Below are positions 8,237 to 17,161 of a DNA stretch of 64,000 nucleotides, piece after piece; the first letter of the stretch is position 1; each line of letters opens with the position of its first letter. The notes below the pieces were generated by a model. That model saw only the letters and a program-made list of their open reading frames with translations. It searched no databases and had not been told where the DNA came from. Both the position numbers and the translations under genes were made by a program. The DNA comes from Mycobacterium sp. (GTDB taxonomy: Bacteria; Actinomycetota; Actinomycetes; Mycobacteriales; Mycobacteriaceae), in assembly GCA_016197405.1 (NCBI GenBank), contig JACPVR010000019.1, positions 1 to 64,000 on the forward strand, given 5' to 3'.

Positions 8237-8926
8237 ATGGCGGACCGCCCCCTCGAGGCGGACGCCGATGGCGAATCGGCAGAACGCTCGCCGAAGTATC
8301 ACGACATCATCGCCGCAGCACAGGAGTTGTTCGGCGAAGTCGGTTACGACAAAACCGGGGTCCGCGAGATCGCCGAACGCGCCCATATCGCCCTCGGCAC
8401 GCTCTACGCCCAATTCCCCGACGGGAAGATCGGCGTACTCGGTGCCGCGATGAACGAGCGGGTGACCAGGCTCGCGGCGCACATCGCCGGCGGCTCGATT
8501 GACGATCCGGTAGAGGCATTCCTGGACAAGGTCCGCCGCCTGAACAGCGAGATCGTGCGGGATCCGTTCCTGCGCAGAGTGTTTCTGGAGCAGGGACAGG
8601 TCAACGAACCACGTCTGCGGGAACGCGGACGCGAGCTCATCGAGGTCTTCAGCTCGATGGCCGTCGGGGAACTCACCCGTCTCACCGAGAGTGGCCACGC
8701 GCAATGCAGCGACCCGCAGGCCGTCGCCGTGCTGATGCGCACCGCGACGGTCGGGTGGATCACCGCCAACGCTTCCGGGACCGCAGTGGTCTCGCACGAG
8801 CGCCTCATTGACGTGCTCGTCGATGCCGTTCGGGCGTTGATCCGCCCGCGTGCTGCACACGCACCGGCGATCGCCGGCACCGACAGACCCCGACCCAAGA
8901 AAGCCGGCACACGCACCCAGACCTGA
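8237..8926 (+). CDS. TetR/AcrR-family transcriptional regulator
   Basis: A 229-aa repressor-type regulator. The N-terminal helix-turn-helix spans about residues 20-70: HDIIAAAQELFGEVG, then TGVREIAERAHIALGTLY, followed by the usual helix-4 boundary with PDGKIGVLGA. The remainder is an all-helical ligand-binding domain of normal length with an alanine- and basic-rich tail. Divergent from an exported protein gene across a 141-bp gap with a TAGAAC/GTTCTA dyad, it probably represses that gene and itself. It may also act on the oxidative operon, but no copy of the site was found at that promoter. The 82-bp gap to the next gene allows either read-through or a separate promoter. Confidence 0.9.
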   Translation: MADRPLEADADGESAERSPKYHDIIAAAQELFGEVGYDKTGVREIAERAHIALGTLYAQFPDGKIGVLGAAMNERVTRLAAHIAGGSIDDPVEAFLDKVRRLNSEIVRDPFLRRVFLEQGQVNEPRLRERGRELIEVFSSMAVGELTRLTESGHAQCSDPQAVAVLMRTATVGWITANASGTAVVSHERLIDVLVDAVRALIRPRAAHAPAIAGTDRPRPKKAGTRTQT

Positions 8927-9008
8927 ACGAGATTTGTTATCGCTGAGCTGGATCAACCGCGCGCAGGTATTGTCTCAGCAAACTATTCTCGGAGCCGAGG
9001 GCGGGGCC

Positions 9009-12000
9009 ATGGTCGAGTACACGCTGTCTGGCGTGATCGAGGCGCGCGTCGGCGGTTCCGCGGTGACCCTCGGGGGCCCGAAGCAACGTTGCGTGCTTGC
9101 GGTACTACTTGCCGATCACGGCAGCATCGTCAGCGTCGATCGACTCATCGACTGCGTGTGGGGTGACGCCGCCCCGCCGAAGGCGCCGGTGTCACTACGT
9201 TCCTATATCGCCAATCTGCGGCGCATCCTCAATGCGCCAGACTCGGAAGAGCCCGGCGGGCAGCGGGTGGAATCGCATCCGCACGGGTACCGATTGGTCC
9301 TGCTGCCAGGCGACACCGTGGATATGCATCAGTTCGAAGAACTGGTGTCGGCGGGGCGCACGGCGCTGCGCCGCAGCGATCCCGGCGGGGCGCACAGTCT
9401 GTTCGGTGAGGCGATGGCGCTGTGGCGCGGAGATCCGTTCGGGGAGTTCGCTTATCACGATTTCGCCGCCCCCACCGTACGACGACTCACAGCATTGCGG
9501 GCAAGCGCAACCGAGGCACGTCTGGATGCCGGTCTGCGGCTCGGCGCCGGTATCGAACTGGTACCCGACATCGAAGCGGCTCTGGCCCAGAACCCGACGG
9601 CGGAAGCGTTGTGGGGACATCTGATGCTGGCCCTCCATCGCGCCGGCCGCGGCGCTGACGCGGTACGCGCCTTCGACCGCGCGTGTGCCACCTTGCGTCA
9701 TGAGATCGGCAGCACCCCCGGTACCGAGCTGCAGGAACTCTTCGACAAGATCACCGATGATGCCGCCGAACTGCGCATACCGCCGGTCGGTACCGAAACG
9801 GCATCCAGAACACATCATCTGGAGCCGCCCGCACTGGTGGGCCGTAGTGCGGAACTGCGTGTCGCAGCGGCTGGAGTGCACCAGGTACGGTCCGGCATTG
9901 GCGGATTCACGCTGATCCTCGGAGAAAGCGGTATCGGTAAGACCTCGCTGGCCTCAGCTGTGGCCAACCTCGGGCGCGCCGAAGACAACCTGGTGACGTG
10001 GGCAGCGCACCCGAGCGGAGTGGGCCTGCCCCAGCTGTGGACCTGGATTCAGGTGCTGCGACAGCTGGGCATCCAATCGCAGGAGACGACTCGTCGGGCG
10101 GTATGCCGTGCGGCCCCGGGTGTCGTGGAGGCGTTGGTACCTGAATGGAATTGCGAGACGTTGTCCGTTCCGGTGCCCGCCACCGGCTTCGCGCTCGCCG
10201 AAGGAATCGTGATCGCGCTCGGCGTGCTGGCATCCGTTCGACCGTTGGTGATAGTGCTCGACGACCTTCACCTGGCTGACGATGCCTCGCTCGCCGTCTT
10301 GTCGGTGTTGATGGCGCGGTTCCCGCATATCCCCATTCAAGTAGTCGGGTGCTGGACGTACTACGGAACCGAAAGGCCGGTGAATCGCGAGGGGTTTCAG
10401 GGTCTTCTCCGGGCGAAGGACACCACCGCCATCACCTTGGGCGGAATCGACCGGCAAGCGGCCCTGCAACTCATCGATGGTGTAGTCGACAGTCCGGCAT
10501 CGGCAGAGATATCCGAACAGCTGTGGCGCCAAGCCGACGGCAACCCCTTCTACATCAAGGAACTCGCTCGGGCGTTCAACGCAGGCGCGGCGAGCAACTC
10601 GGTGCCGGAGACCGTGGTGGGGTTGGTCGGTGCGCGGCTCAGCGAACTGGAGCCGCTGACCAGACGCACACTGGGCGCAGGCGCGGTGGTGGGTCCCGAA
10701 TTCGACGTCGCGGATCTGTCCGACATCATCGAAATGCCGATCTCGGCTGTGCAAAAACATCTTTGGCCGGCATTCGAAGCCGGCTTGATCGACGAGGTCG
10801 CCGAACGACCCGGCGCATACCGCTTCAGCCATGGTCTGCTTCGCGAAGCGATTCTCGTGCAGCTGCCTCCGACCGAACGCACCGGCGTGCACGCCGCCGT
10901 CGCGACCGCAAATGCCGCCGCGCTGCTCACCGCGCCCTACGAACACGGCATCGCGGCGGCCGACCATGCGTGGCGGGCCGGAGCGGACCTGAGCCCCGCC
11001 ACCGGTCTGGAGATTCACGAGACAGTGATCCAGCGAGCGCTGGCGCGCTCGGCGTATGTCGATGTCGCCACACTGAGCGAACACGCATTGCAGATCTGTC
11101 ACCGGCTTCCCGCCAAACCCGAGTTGCTCGAACGCCAGGCCACGCTGTGGCTGCACCTCGCCAGCGCGAAGGGAATCCTCGACGGCCAGGCCAGTGAGAG
11201 TGCGAAGGCTGCGGTACAGCGGGCTTTCGAGATCGGGCACGAAGTCCAGGGCCGCAGCTTCTATAGCGCTGCAGCAGTGCAATGCATGATGCTCGGCGCG
11301 CACGGCAGGCTCGATGAATGCGAGGTCATCGTGGCCGGTCTGCGCGACCAATTCGACAGGTTCGGCGACGCGGACGCCGGTGTCGCGGGTGATTTCACCC
11401 AGGTCATGGTTCATGCGTTGCGTGGCGACGTCGAGGCGATGATCGATACCGGCCGGCACATGATGGATCACTTCCCGCCGCCCGAAACCGTCAGCGATCC
11501 AATGCATTTCTTTCATCCGCGGGTGTACTGCTGGATGGCGCTGGGCGAAGCGTTGCGCGGCGATCGCCGAGCAATGCGCGACTACGCCGAGCGTGCGCTA
11601 CGTCTCGCGCAGAGCAGGGGCGACGTGTTCAACATCCTCGCCGCCAAGTTCACCGTCGTCGAATCCGCGGCTATTCTCGGCGATCTGCGCGGTACGGCAG
11701 CCGCGGCGGCCAGCGTCGACCGGGACTTCGCAGCGGCCGGCGGCCCGCAGTGGGCAGCAGCCGCCCGAATCGTCAGCGTATGGGCACAGATCCTCGAATC
11801 CGGCGAGGGAGACGCGGAACCGGCCTTCCAGGCATTCGAGATGCTCACGATGGACGGCACATGCGTGATGAACGCATTCTTCCTCGCACTCTTGGCAGAC
11901 ATCGAAAAGTGTTGCGGCCGTGCCGAGCACGCACACGAACTGCTGGTCCGCGCGCGGACGTTGTCCGACGCCACCGGCGAGCACGCCTGGGACTCGGTCA

Positions 12001-12050
12001 TCGACCAACGGCTGGCGGCGTTCGCATCACCGCCGGTCAGGACAGGGTGA
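9009..12050 (+). CDS. SARP-type regulator with AAA/NB-ARC-like ATPase (AfsR-like)
   Basis: A 1013-aa multidomain regulator. Residues 1-95 form an OmpR-type winged helix (GGPKQRCVLAVLLAD, SYIANLRRIL); residues about 97-250 form the bacterial transcriptional activation domain; an ATPase follows with Walker A GESGIGKT near 305-312 and Walker B LVIVLDDLHLAD near 412-423; the C-terminal 450 residues are helical TPR-like repeats. There is no C-terminal LuxR helix-turn-helix. Start ATG 9009 is chosen because the conserved SARP N-terminus begins there with a purine-rich leader (GGAGCCGAGGG). Such proteins activate secondary-metabolite or secretion genes in response to signals sensed through the NTPase/TPR part. 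No biosynthetic cluster adjoins it, so its target is unknown. It overlaps the convergent glycosidase gene by 14 bp. Confidence 0.85.
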   Translation: MVEYTLSGVIEARVGGSAVTLGGPKQRCVLAVLLADHGSIVSVDRLIDCVWGDAAPPKAPVSLRSYIANLRRILNAPDSEEPGGQRVESHPHGYRLVLLPGDTVDMHQFEELVSAGRTALRRSDPGGAHSLFGEAMALWRGDPFGEFAYHDFAAPTVRRLTALRASATEARLDAGLRLGAGIELVPDIEAALAQNPTAEALWGHLMLALHRAGRGADAVRAFDRACATLRHEIGSTPGTELQELFDKITDDAAELRIPPVGTETASRTHHLEPPALVGRSAELRVAAAGVHQVRSGIGGFTLILGESGIGKTSLASAVANLGRAEDNLVTWAAHPSGVGLPQLWTWIQVLRQLGIQSQETTRRAVCRAAPGVVEALVPEWNCETLSVPVPATGFALAEGIVIALGVLASVRPLVIVLDDLHLADDASLAVLSVLMARFPHIPIQVVGCWTYYGTERPVNREGFQGLLRAKDTTAITLGGIDRQAALQLIDGVVDSPASAEISEQLWRQADGNPFYIKELARAFNAGAASNSVPETVVGLVGARLSELEPLTRRTLGAGAVVGPEFDVADLSDIIEMPISAVQKHLWPAFEAGLIDEVAERPGAYRFSHGLLREAILVQLPPTERTGVHAAVATANAAALLTAPYEHGIAAADHAWRAGADLSPATGLEIHETVIQRALARSAYVDVATLSEHALQICHRLPAKPELLERQATLWLHLASAKGILDGQASESAKAAVQRAFEIGHEVQGRSFYSAAAVQCMMLGAHGRLDECEVIVAGLRDQFDRFGDADAGVAGDFTQVMVHALRGDVEAMIDTGRHMMDHFPPPETVSDPMHFFHPRVYCWMALGEALRGDRRAMRDYAERALRLAQSRGDVFNILAAKFTVVESAAILGDLRGTAAAAASVDRDFAAAGGPQWAAAARIVSVWAQILESGEGDAEPAFQAFEMLTMDGTCVMNAFFLALLADIEKCCGRAEHAHELLVRARTLSDATGEHAWDSVIDQRLAAFASPPVRTG

Positions 12051-13569
12051 CTTTCACACCGCCGAACAACGACCAGGTGATGCGGCCGTGCTCGAATTCC
12101 ACCTTGGAACTGCCCAGCGAGGCCACCTCGTCTGATATCGCCAATCCGAGCTGCGGCACCCACGCGCTATAGAGCCCCTTGCTGGCCCAGTGCGCGCCGG
12201 TCGCAGGCGAGTACCAGATCCGGATCGGGGTGTTGCCGGTGAAGTCCTGATACCCGTCGGAAAACAGCGAGACCGGCGTGACCTTGCGGGACCGCGCCAC
12301 GGTGCCCACCGGTCCGGGCGAGTACACCGACTCCCCCGTCGCGAGCTCCCAGATCATGCTGTCGGTGCGCACCTGCGCCCAGACTGTCGGTGTCGGATGG
12401 AAGACCGGACTGAGCACCTCACCCAGATCCGGGTTGGTGAACTTGGCGAACCGATCGAACACCGGGTCCGGTGACGGCGGTGACGCGATGACCTGCTGCG
12501 CGGGTTTCGGCGTCCAATCCGTTCGGTACACACCGAACGAATCCTCATTGCTGGAGCCACCAGACTCGCGATCGCGCGTGCTGTAGATCATCAACGGCCC
12601 CACATACGGCAGTTGCGGCCACGACGCGATCATGTCGGAGATGAACGCCGCCTGTTCCTCCTCGGTGACCTGATTTGTCGGCAGGCCGTATTCGGTGGCC
12701 CAGATCTTCTTGGCACCGTCGCCGTTGCTCACCATGATGTTGCGGATCCGGATCAGTTGATCGACGGGCGAATCGACCTGGTACATACCGTCGGAGAACT
12801 TGTAGTCGTAGTTGTACGGGTGAAAAGACAAGGCGTCGAAGTAGTCCCGGGCACCTGCGGCATACATCTTCGTCACGAACGTCACCGGGTTGATCGTCAG
12901 ATTTCCCCAGCTCATTCCCGAGGCCAACGCGCCGGCGACGACGACCGCCGCGGAGTCGACGGCCTTGATCTTGGGGTAGGCCGCCTTGAGCAGCGCGGTG
13001 TAGCCGGTCGGGTTCGGCGACGGTGAATAGCCCAGGACGCCGTTGGGTTCATTCCAGATCTCGTACGCAGCGATCTTGCCCTTGTAACGCTGCGCGACCT
13101 CGGCGGTGAAATCGCCGTACTGATCGGGCGATTTCGGACTGCCGTGCGGCGGGAGCGATCCCGAGGCCATCGCCCACCGCGGAGCCGAGGTGATGACGCA
13201 GATGATGGCGATACCTTTCGACGCGGCCGCATTCACCACCCGATCAGCACTCGACCAGTCGAATTCGCCCTGCGTCGCCTCCACCCCGGCCCACGGGACG
13301 CCGATGCGCACCGTGTCCACGCCGTTTGCCACCCATGCCGACGCGGCCTGGGCGGTGTCGGCATCCGAGGCCAGATAGATCTGAGAGTCGGCAAATCCGA
13401 GTGTGCTCGGCAACTCCCGAATGCTCGCCACTTCGGCGATCTTCATGTTGCTCGCCACGGTTGACGGCACCATCGCGAGAACGCAGATCATGCCCACGCG
13501 AACAATCACCGAAATCGAGGTTTTGAGTAGATGACCAGAGTCCGAAATACGTCGACGGTGGTACCGCAC
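12037..13569 (-). CDS. Secreted glycoside hydrolase (cellulase-like TIM barrel) with LGFP-type tail
   Basis: A 510-aa exported glycosidase. The GTG start gives a basic N-terminus (RYHRRRI) and hydrophobic core (SVIVRVGMICVLAMVPSTVA) as signal peptide. The barrel carries the clan-A pair: the acid/base in EIWNEPN near residue 175 and the nucleophile in WATEYGLP near 292, with VDTVRIGVPWAGVE early in the barrel. After about residue 400 come two LGFP-like repeats (GAHWASKGLYSAWVPQLG; SKVEFEHGRITWS), a module linked to the actinobacterial cell envelope. The fold resembles GH5/GH39-type proteins common in mycobacteria. The likely substrate is a plant or envelope polysaccharide, unresolved from sequence. 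Convergent and slightly overlapping with the SARP gene. Confidence 0.8.
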   Translation of the reverse strand: MRYHRRRISDSGHLLKTSISVIVRVGMICVLAMVPSTVASNMKIAEVASIRELPSTLGFADSQIYLASDADTAQAASAWVANGVDTVRIGVPWAGVEATQGEFDWSSADRVVNAAASKGIAIICVITSAPRWAMASGSLPPHGSPKSPDQYGDFTAEVAQRYKGKIAAYEIWNEPNGVLGYSPSPNPTGYTALLKAAYPKIKAVDSAAVVVAGALASGMSWGNLTINPVTFVTKMYAAGARDYFDALSFHPYNYDYKFSDGMYQVDSPVDQLIRIRNIMVSNGDGAKKIWATEYGLPTNQVTEEEQAAFISDMIASWPQLPYVGPLMIYSTRDRESGGSSNEDSFGVYRTDWTPKPAQQVIASPPSPDPVFDRFAKFTNPDLGEVLSPVFHPTPTVWAQVRTDSMIWELATGESVYSPGPVGTVARSRKVTPVSLFSDGYQDFTGNTPIRIWYSPATGAHWASKGLYSAWVPQLGLAISDEVASLGSSKVEFEHGRITWSLFGGVKVTLS

Positions 13570-13915
13570 GGTGTTCCAATCTGCTCAGAATCCCCCGCGA
13601 CGCTGAGTAACCGTTCACGACGACGATGGCGGAACAGCCGAAACATGACAGACTCGGACTCGTCGCTCACAACCCCGACATGACCATTCCGCGTGCCCCG
13701 GTGCGGAATTGCTGACCGTCATCTGCCAGCTACGGTCGGAGCTTAGCTGACAAAGACATCGGCACGGCACACTCCTGTCGCGGACACGCGGAGTGACGCA
13801 ACATTGGGACGCCTGTCCCACAATCGGGCACGCCCAAGGGTTAAAACGCGCGGCAGCGCCACCTTTCGCAGGGGCTGCAGGAATACCGCGGCCCGCCACG
13901 GTGTTGGCTCCGACC
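13570..13915. other. Intergenic region, 346 bp, divergent promoters
   Basis: Separates the minus-strand glycosidase gene from the plus-strand flavin-type oxidoreductase gene. It must hold both promoters. I found no RNA gene, convincing ORF, strong dyad or repeat in it. Confidence 0.5.
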
Positions 13916-14344
13916 ATGAAGGCCCTCACCGAGCAACAGCGGCAAAGCTTCCTGGCAGACAAGCATGTCGGCGTGTTATCGGTCGCCGCCGACAACGGCC
14001 GACCGCCCGCGAGCGTACCGATTTGGTACGACTACACCGCCGACGGATTGATCCGCATCAGCACCGGGGCGTCCTCACGCAAGGCTCGGCTCATCGAGCA
14101 GGCCGGTGCCGTGACACTGGTGGTCCAGCGCGAAGAGCCGCCCTATCAGTACGTGGTGGTCGAAGGCAGCGTCGTCGATACGACAAGTCCGTCGCCACCA
14201 GAGGTCAGCGAAGCCATCGCCATCCGCTATCTGGGCGAAGAGGGCGGACGGGCCTTCGCCGAAAGCATGCGCGACGCCGCGACCGTGCTGTTCACCGTGC
14301 GCCCCGACCGGTGGATCACGGCGGATTTCTCCGACGAACTGTAG
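13916..14344 (+). CDS. Pyridoxamine 5'-phosphate oxidase-like (PPOX) F420/FMN-dependent protein
   Basis: A 142-aa split-barrel protein of the PPOX class. The opening HVGVLSVAADNGRPPASVPIWY and the following strand DGLIRISTGASSRKARLI match the flavin/F420-binding barrel of mycobacterial members, where the Lys/Arg in SSRKARLI contacts the cofactor phosphate. The C-terminal segment DRWITADFSDEL is also typical. Mycobacteria carry many such proteins, acting as F420H2-dependent reductases, biliverdin reductases or heme-handling proteins; the exact substrate cannot be told. ATG 13916 is preferred because the conserved N-terminus starts there. It converges on the aldolase gene with a small hairpin in the 26-bp gap. 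Confidence 0.8.
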   Translation: MKALTEQQRQSFLADKHVGVLSVAADNGRPPASVPIWYDYTADGLIRISTGASSRKARLIEQAGAVTLVVQREEPPYQYVVVEGSVVDTTSPSPPEVSEAIAIRYLGEEGGRAFAESMRDAATVLFTVRPDRWITADFSDEL

Positions 14345-14347
14345 CTC

Positions 14348-14366
14348 CCACCGACTTTCGTCGTGG
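14348..14366. terminator. Short hairpin between convergent genes
   Basis: CCAC-CGAC and GTCGTGG pair around a TTTC loop (one bulged base) in the 26-bp gap between two convergent stops. There is no T-run, so if it terminates transcription it does so without a classical U-tract, as is common in mycobacteria. Confidence 0.3.
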
Positions 14367-14370
14367 CGAC

Positions 14371-15051
14371 TCAGCCGGGTTGGCCGTAGACGTGCTGATA
14401 CCGGTTGAACAGGCGGTCGATCGCGGGATCGGGGATGGTTGCGGGCTCACCGAGCTGACGGGCGATGTGTACGGTCCTGGCGACATCTTCGAGCATGACG
14501 GCAGCCTTGACGGCGTCTTGCGCATCGGTACCGATGGTGAACGGTCCGTGGTTTCGCATCAGCACCGCGCGGCTGCGGTGACCCTGCAGGGTGTCGACGA
14601 TACCGCGACCGATCGAATCATCTCCGATCACCGCGAACGGGCCGACCGGGATGGGTCCGCCGAATTCGTCGGCCATCGCCGTCACGACGCACGGGATCGG
14701 CTCGCCGCGGGCCGCCCAGGCCACCGCATAGGTGGAATGCGTGTGCACGATACCGCCCACCTCGGGCATGTGCCGGTACACGTAGGCGTGTGCCGCGGTA
14801 TCGCTGGAGGGGGCGCGGTGCGATCCCACCGAATCGGGAACGACCCGGCCGTCCAGCGAGCACACGACCATATCGTCGGGGCCGAGGCGGTCGTAGGAGA
14901 CGCCACTGGGTTTGATCACCATCAGATCGGCACCCCGGACCCGGCTCGACACATTGCCCGCGGTCCAGACCACCAGACCGTTTCGCACCAATTCCTCATG
15001 CAGCAGCGCCAATTCGTGGCGCGCCTCGGCGATCGCCGTTTCGATGCTCAC
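14371..15051 (-). CDS. araD: Class II aldolase/epimerase, L-ribulose-5-phosphate 4-epimerase-like
   Basis: A 226-aa member of the AraD/FucA family. Zinc ligands are visible as the HTH pair in GIVHTHSTYAVAWA (about residues 94-107) and the later His of RNHGPFTIG (about 171); TAGNVSSR and IKPSGVSYD are the phosphate-binding signatures. Members either epimerise L-ribulose-5-P to D-xylulose-5-P or cleave ketose-1-phosphates to dihydroxyacetone phosphate and an aldehyde; epimerase is the closer match but aldolase remains possible. Last gene of the six-gene operon from 20760; its ATG overlaps the mutarotase stop by 4 bp. In the operon it would pass the final product to the pentose phosphate pathway or glycolysis. 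Confidence 0.8.
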   Translation of the reverse strand: MSIETAIAEARHELALLHEELVRNGLVVWTAGNVSSRVRGADLMVIKPSGVSYDRLGPDDMVVCSLDGRVVPDSVGSHRAPSSDTAAHAYVYRHMPEVGGIVHTHSTYAVAWAARGEPIPCVVTAMADEFGGPIPVGPFAVIGDDSIGRGIVDTLQGHRSRAVLMRNHGPFTIGTDAQDAVKAAVMLEDVARTVHIARQLGEPATIPDPAIDRLFNRYQHVYGQPG

Positions 15052-16148
15052 GCCGAGACTCCCGCCGTGACAGCATCAGCGGTGCCGAACCGGTATTCGG
15101 TCCGACTGCGGTAGACCTCACCCGGGCGCAGTTCGACCGACGGGAACTCCGGACGATTGGGCGAGTCGGCGAAGTGCTCCGGCTCCAGCGCGATGGCGTC
15201 GCCCTGGCGATAGATGCGACCGCCGGCCCCGACGACACTGGCGTCCAGGAAGTTGCCGGTGTACACGTCGAGGCCAGGTTCAGTGGTCCACACCTCGAGC
15301 ACGCGCCCCGACTCCGGCTCCAAGAGATGCGCTGCCCGGGCGAAATCAGTGCCATCGGTTGGTTTGCGCAACACGAAATTATGGTCGTATCCACGCCCCA
15401 GACGTAGCTGCTCATGGCCGGTCCGAATGCGCTGTGAAATCGGGTGGGGTGCGCGAAAGTCGAAGGGCGTTCCGTCGACCGGCTCGATCTGACCGGTCGG
15501 AACCAACTCTTCCGTGACGGGCAGATAGGCGTCGGCGTCCACCGTCAAGATGTGCTCGCCTGCGCTTCCCGAACCCTCGCCGGCCAGGTTGAAGTAACTG
15601 TGGCCGGTCAGGTTCATGATGGTGGGGGCATCGGTGGTCGCCTCGAACCCCAACCGCAGGACATTGTGTCCACGCAGCAATTCGTAACGCGCCGTGATGA
15701 TTACGTTGCCGGGAAAACCGTTGTCACCATCGAGGCTGGCGATCGCCAGCTCGAGACCGTACGCATGCGGGCTGTCCACGGTGCGCATCGCCCACACGCG
15801 TTTGTCCAGGCTCGCGCCGCCACCGTGCATCGTGCCGAACGGGTCGTTGAGGTCCAACTGGTAGGTGATCCCGTCGAGGGTGAAGCTGCCGTTGAGAATG
15901 CGATTGGCAAAGCGACCGACGATGGCGCCGAAGTAGGCGTCATCGGACTCGTAACCGTGCAACTCGTCATAACCCAGTACGACGTTCGCGCTCGCCCCGT
16001 CGCGGCCAGGAACTTCGAGGCGCTGAATTATCCCGCCGAAGGACAGGATCGCCACCCGCATACCGGTCTCGTTTTCCAGGATCCCGCGGTGGACCTTGGT
16101 GCCACCGGCGGTCACCCCGAATTCGTGTACCGAACTGCCGCTACTCAT
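15048..16148 (-). CDS. Aldose 1-epimerase (mutarotase)
   Basis: A 366-aa galactose-mutarotase-fold enzyme interconverting alpha and beta anomers of a free aldose. Key segments: VGRFANRI with the conserved Arg, NLTGHSYFNLAGEG with the catalytic His, GYDHNFVL, and the C-terminal AIALEPEHFADSPN with the catalytic-base Glu. Start ATG 16148 overlaps the kinase stop (4 bp); a longer frame upstream lies inside the kinase gene. Its presence in a kinase/isomerase operon implies that a free aldose (not a phosphate) enters the cell, consistent with uptake by the operon's permease and phosphorylation by the PfkB kinase. Confidence 0.88.
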   Translation of the reverse strand: MSSGSSVHEFGVTAGGTKVHRGILENETGMRVAILSFGGIIQRLEVPGRDGASANVVLGYDELHGYESDDAYFGAIVGRFANRILNGSFTLDGITYQLDLNDPFGTMHGGGASLDKRVWAMRTVDSPHAYGLELAIASLDGDNGFPGNVIITARYELLRGHNVLRLGFEATTDAPTIMNLTGHSYFNLAGEGSGSAGEHILTVDADAYLPVTEELVPTGQIEPVDGTPFDFRAPHPISQRIRTGHEQLRLGRGYDHNFVLRKPTDGTDFARAAHLLEPESGRVLEVWTTEPGLDVYTGNFLDASVVGAGGRIYRQGDAIALEPEHFADSPNRPEFPSVELRPGEVYRSRTEYRFGTADAVTAGVSA

Positions 16149-17161
16149 TTGGCGACCACCTGGTCGGATCCGGATTGATCGAACATCACCGCGTTCTGCC
16201 TGTCGATATCGGTGTTGATGGTGTCCTGGCTGGTCACGCTCAGCGCCGACAACGCGGTCGCCCACCGGTTGGCGGCGATCAGATCGAGCCCGGCGACGGT
16301 ACCGAGTATCAAGCCCGCGATGTGCGCGTCGCCGGCCCCCGCGGTGTTCTTCGCCGTCACGGCCAGGGGTTGCTGGTGGTGCAGTACCGAGCCGTCCCAC
16401 ACCCAGCTGCCGTGGCGGCCCGCCGTGATGACGAAGGTCAGCCCGGGATGCCTGCCGACCAGGAGCTCGAGTGCCTGGTCGACGATGAGGACCGGTTCTG
16501 GTTGTGGCGCATCGCCTTCGGCGCCGACAAGGGCTGCGGCCTCGTCGATGTTGATCGAAAGCACGTCCACCAAGCCGAGGATTCCGTCAGCGTAGGCCTG
16601 ACGAATCTCACCGGACAGGAATGACGCGAACCGGCCGAAGCCGTGCCTGGTGGCACGGTCCAGCAGCGCGGCGCGTGCGGCGATGGGGACCTCCGGCGCC
16701 GCGAGCACGATCCCATGGTCGGCATGTTCGACGAACAACGCCGATGTGGCCTCGATATCCGCGGGCCCGACCACCGAGCTGGCGGTGTCGGCGAAGGTGA
16801 GGTTGCCACCCTCCCCGTTGGGATAGCTGAAGCATATGGAGCTCAGCGTCGGACGGGCGGGATCCGTAGTGACGAAGGAGACGTCCATCCCCTCGGCAGC
16901 GAGCTCGGTCAGGACCGTCGCACCGGCGGCGTCGTTGCCCACCCGGCCCACCGGAACGACCGGCAGTCCCCGATCGGCCAGCCGCGCCACATAGTGCAGG
17001 ATGATGTGCAGCTTGCAGCGGTCCCGTGTTTCGACCAGCCGGACGGCTCTGCTCTCTTCACGGCCGAGGGTGTGATTTCCCTCCATGACCACCGCGGTGC
17101 CCACACCGAGACCGCCGGTGCCGATCACGATGTCGCATCGGCGTTGGTGGACGCCATTCAC
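16145..17161 (-). CDS. PfkB/ribokinase-family carbohydrate kinase
   Basis: A 338-aa PfkB-fold sugar kinase. The C-terminal signature KNTAGAGDAHIAGLI near residues 277-291 provides the anion hole and the catalytic Asp; VPVGRVGNDAAGATVL near residues 70-85 is the PfkB N-terminal motif, although the usual N-terminal Gly-Gly segment looks shortened (IGTGGLGVGTAVVMEGNHT). It phosphorylates a sugar or polyol with ATP; the family covers ribose, fructose-6-P, tagatose-6-P, adenosine and others, so the substrate is open. Its ATG overlaps the NagB-like stop by 4 bp and its stop overlaps the mutarotase start, so the enzymes are translated together. Confidence 0.85.
   Translation of the reverse strand: MNGVHQRRCDIVIGTGGLGVGTAVVMEGNHTLGREESRAVRLVETRDRCKLHIILHYVARLADRGLPVVPVGRVGNDAAGATVLTELAAEGMDVSFVTTDPARPTLSSICFSYPNGEGGNLTFADTASSVVGPADIEATSALFVEHADHGIVLAAPEVPIAARAALLDRATRHGFGRFASFLSGEIRQAYADGILGLVDVLSINIDEAAALVGAEGDAPQPEPVLIVDQALELLVGRHPGLTFVITAGRHGSWVWDGSVLHHQQPLAVTAKNTAGAGDAHIAGLILGTVAGLDLIAANRWATALSALSVTSQDTINTDIDRQNAVMFDQSGSDQVVAK

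Noticed and set aside
6770-8956. Single 728-aa minus-strand gene running through the TetR gene
   Set aside because: The long open frame is a GC-rich artefact antisense to TetR; the signal peptide and ATG at 8095 mark the real start.
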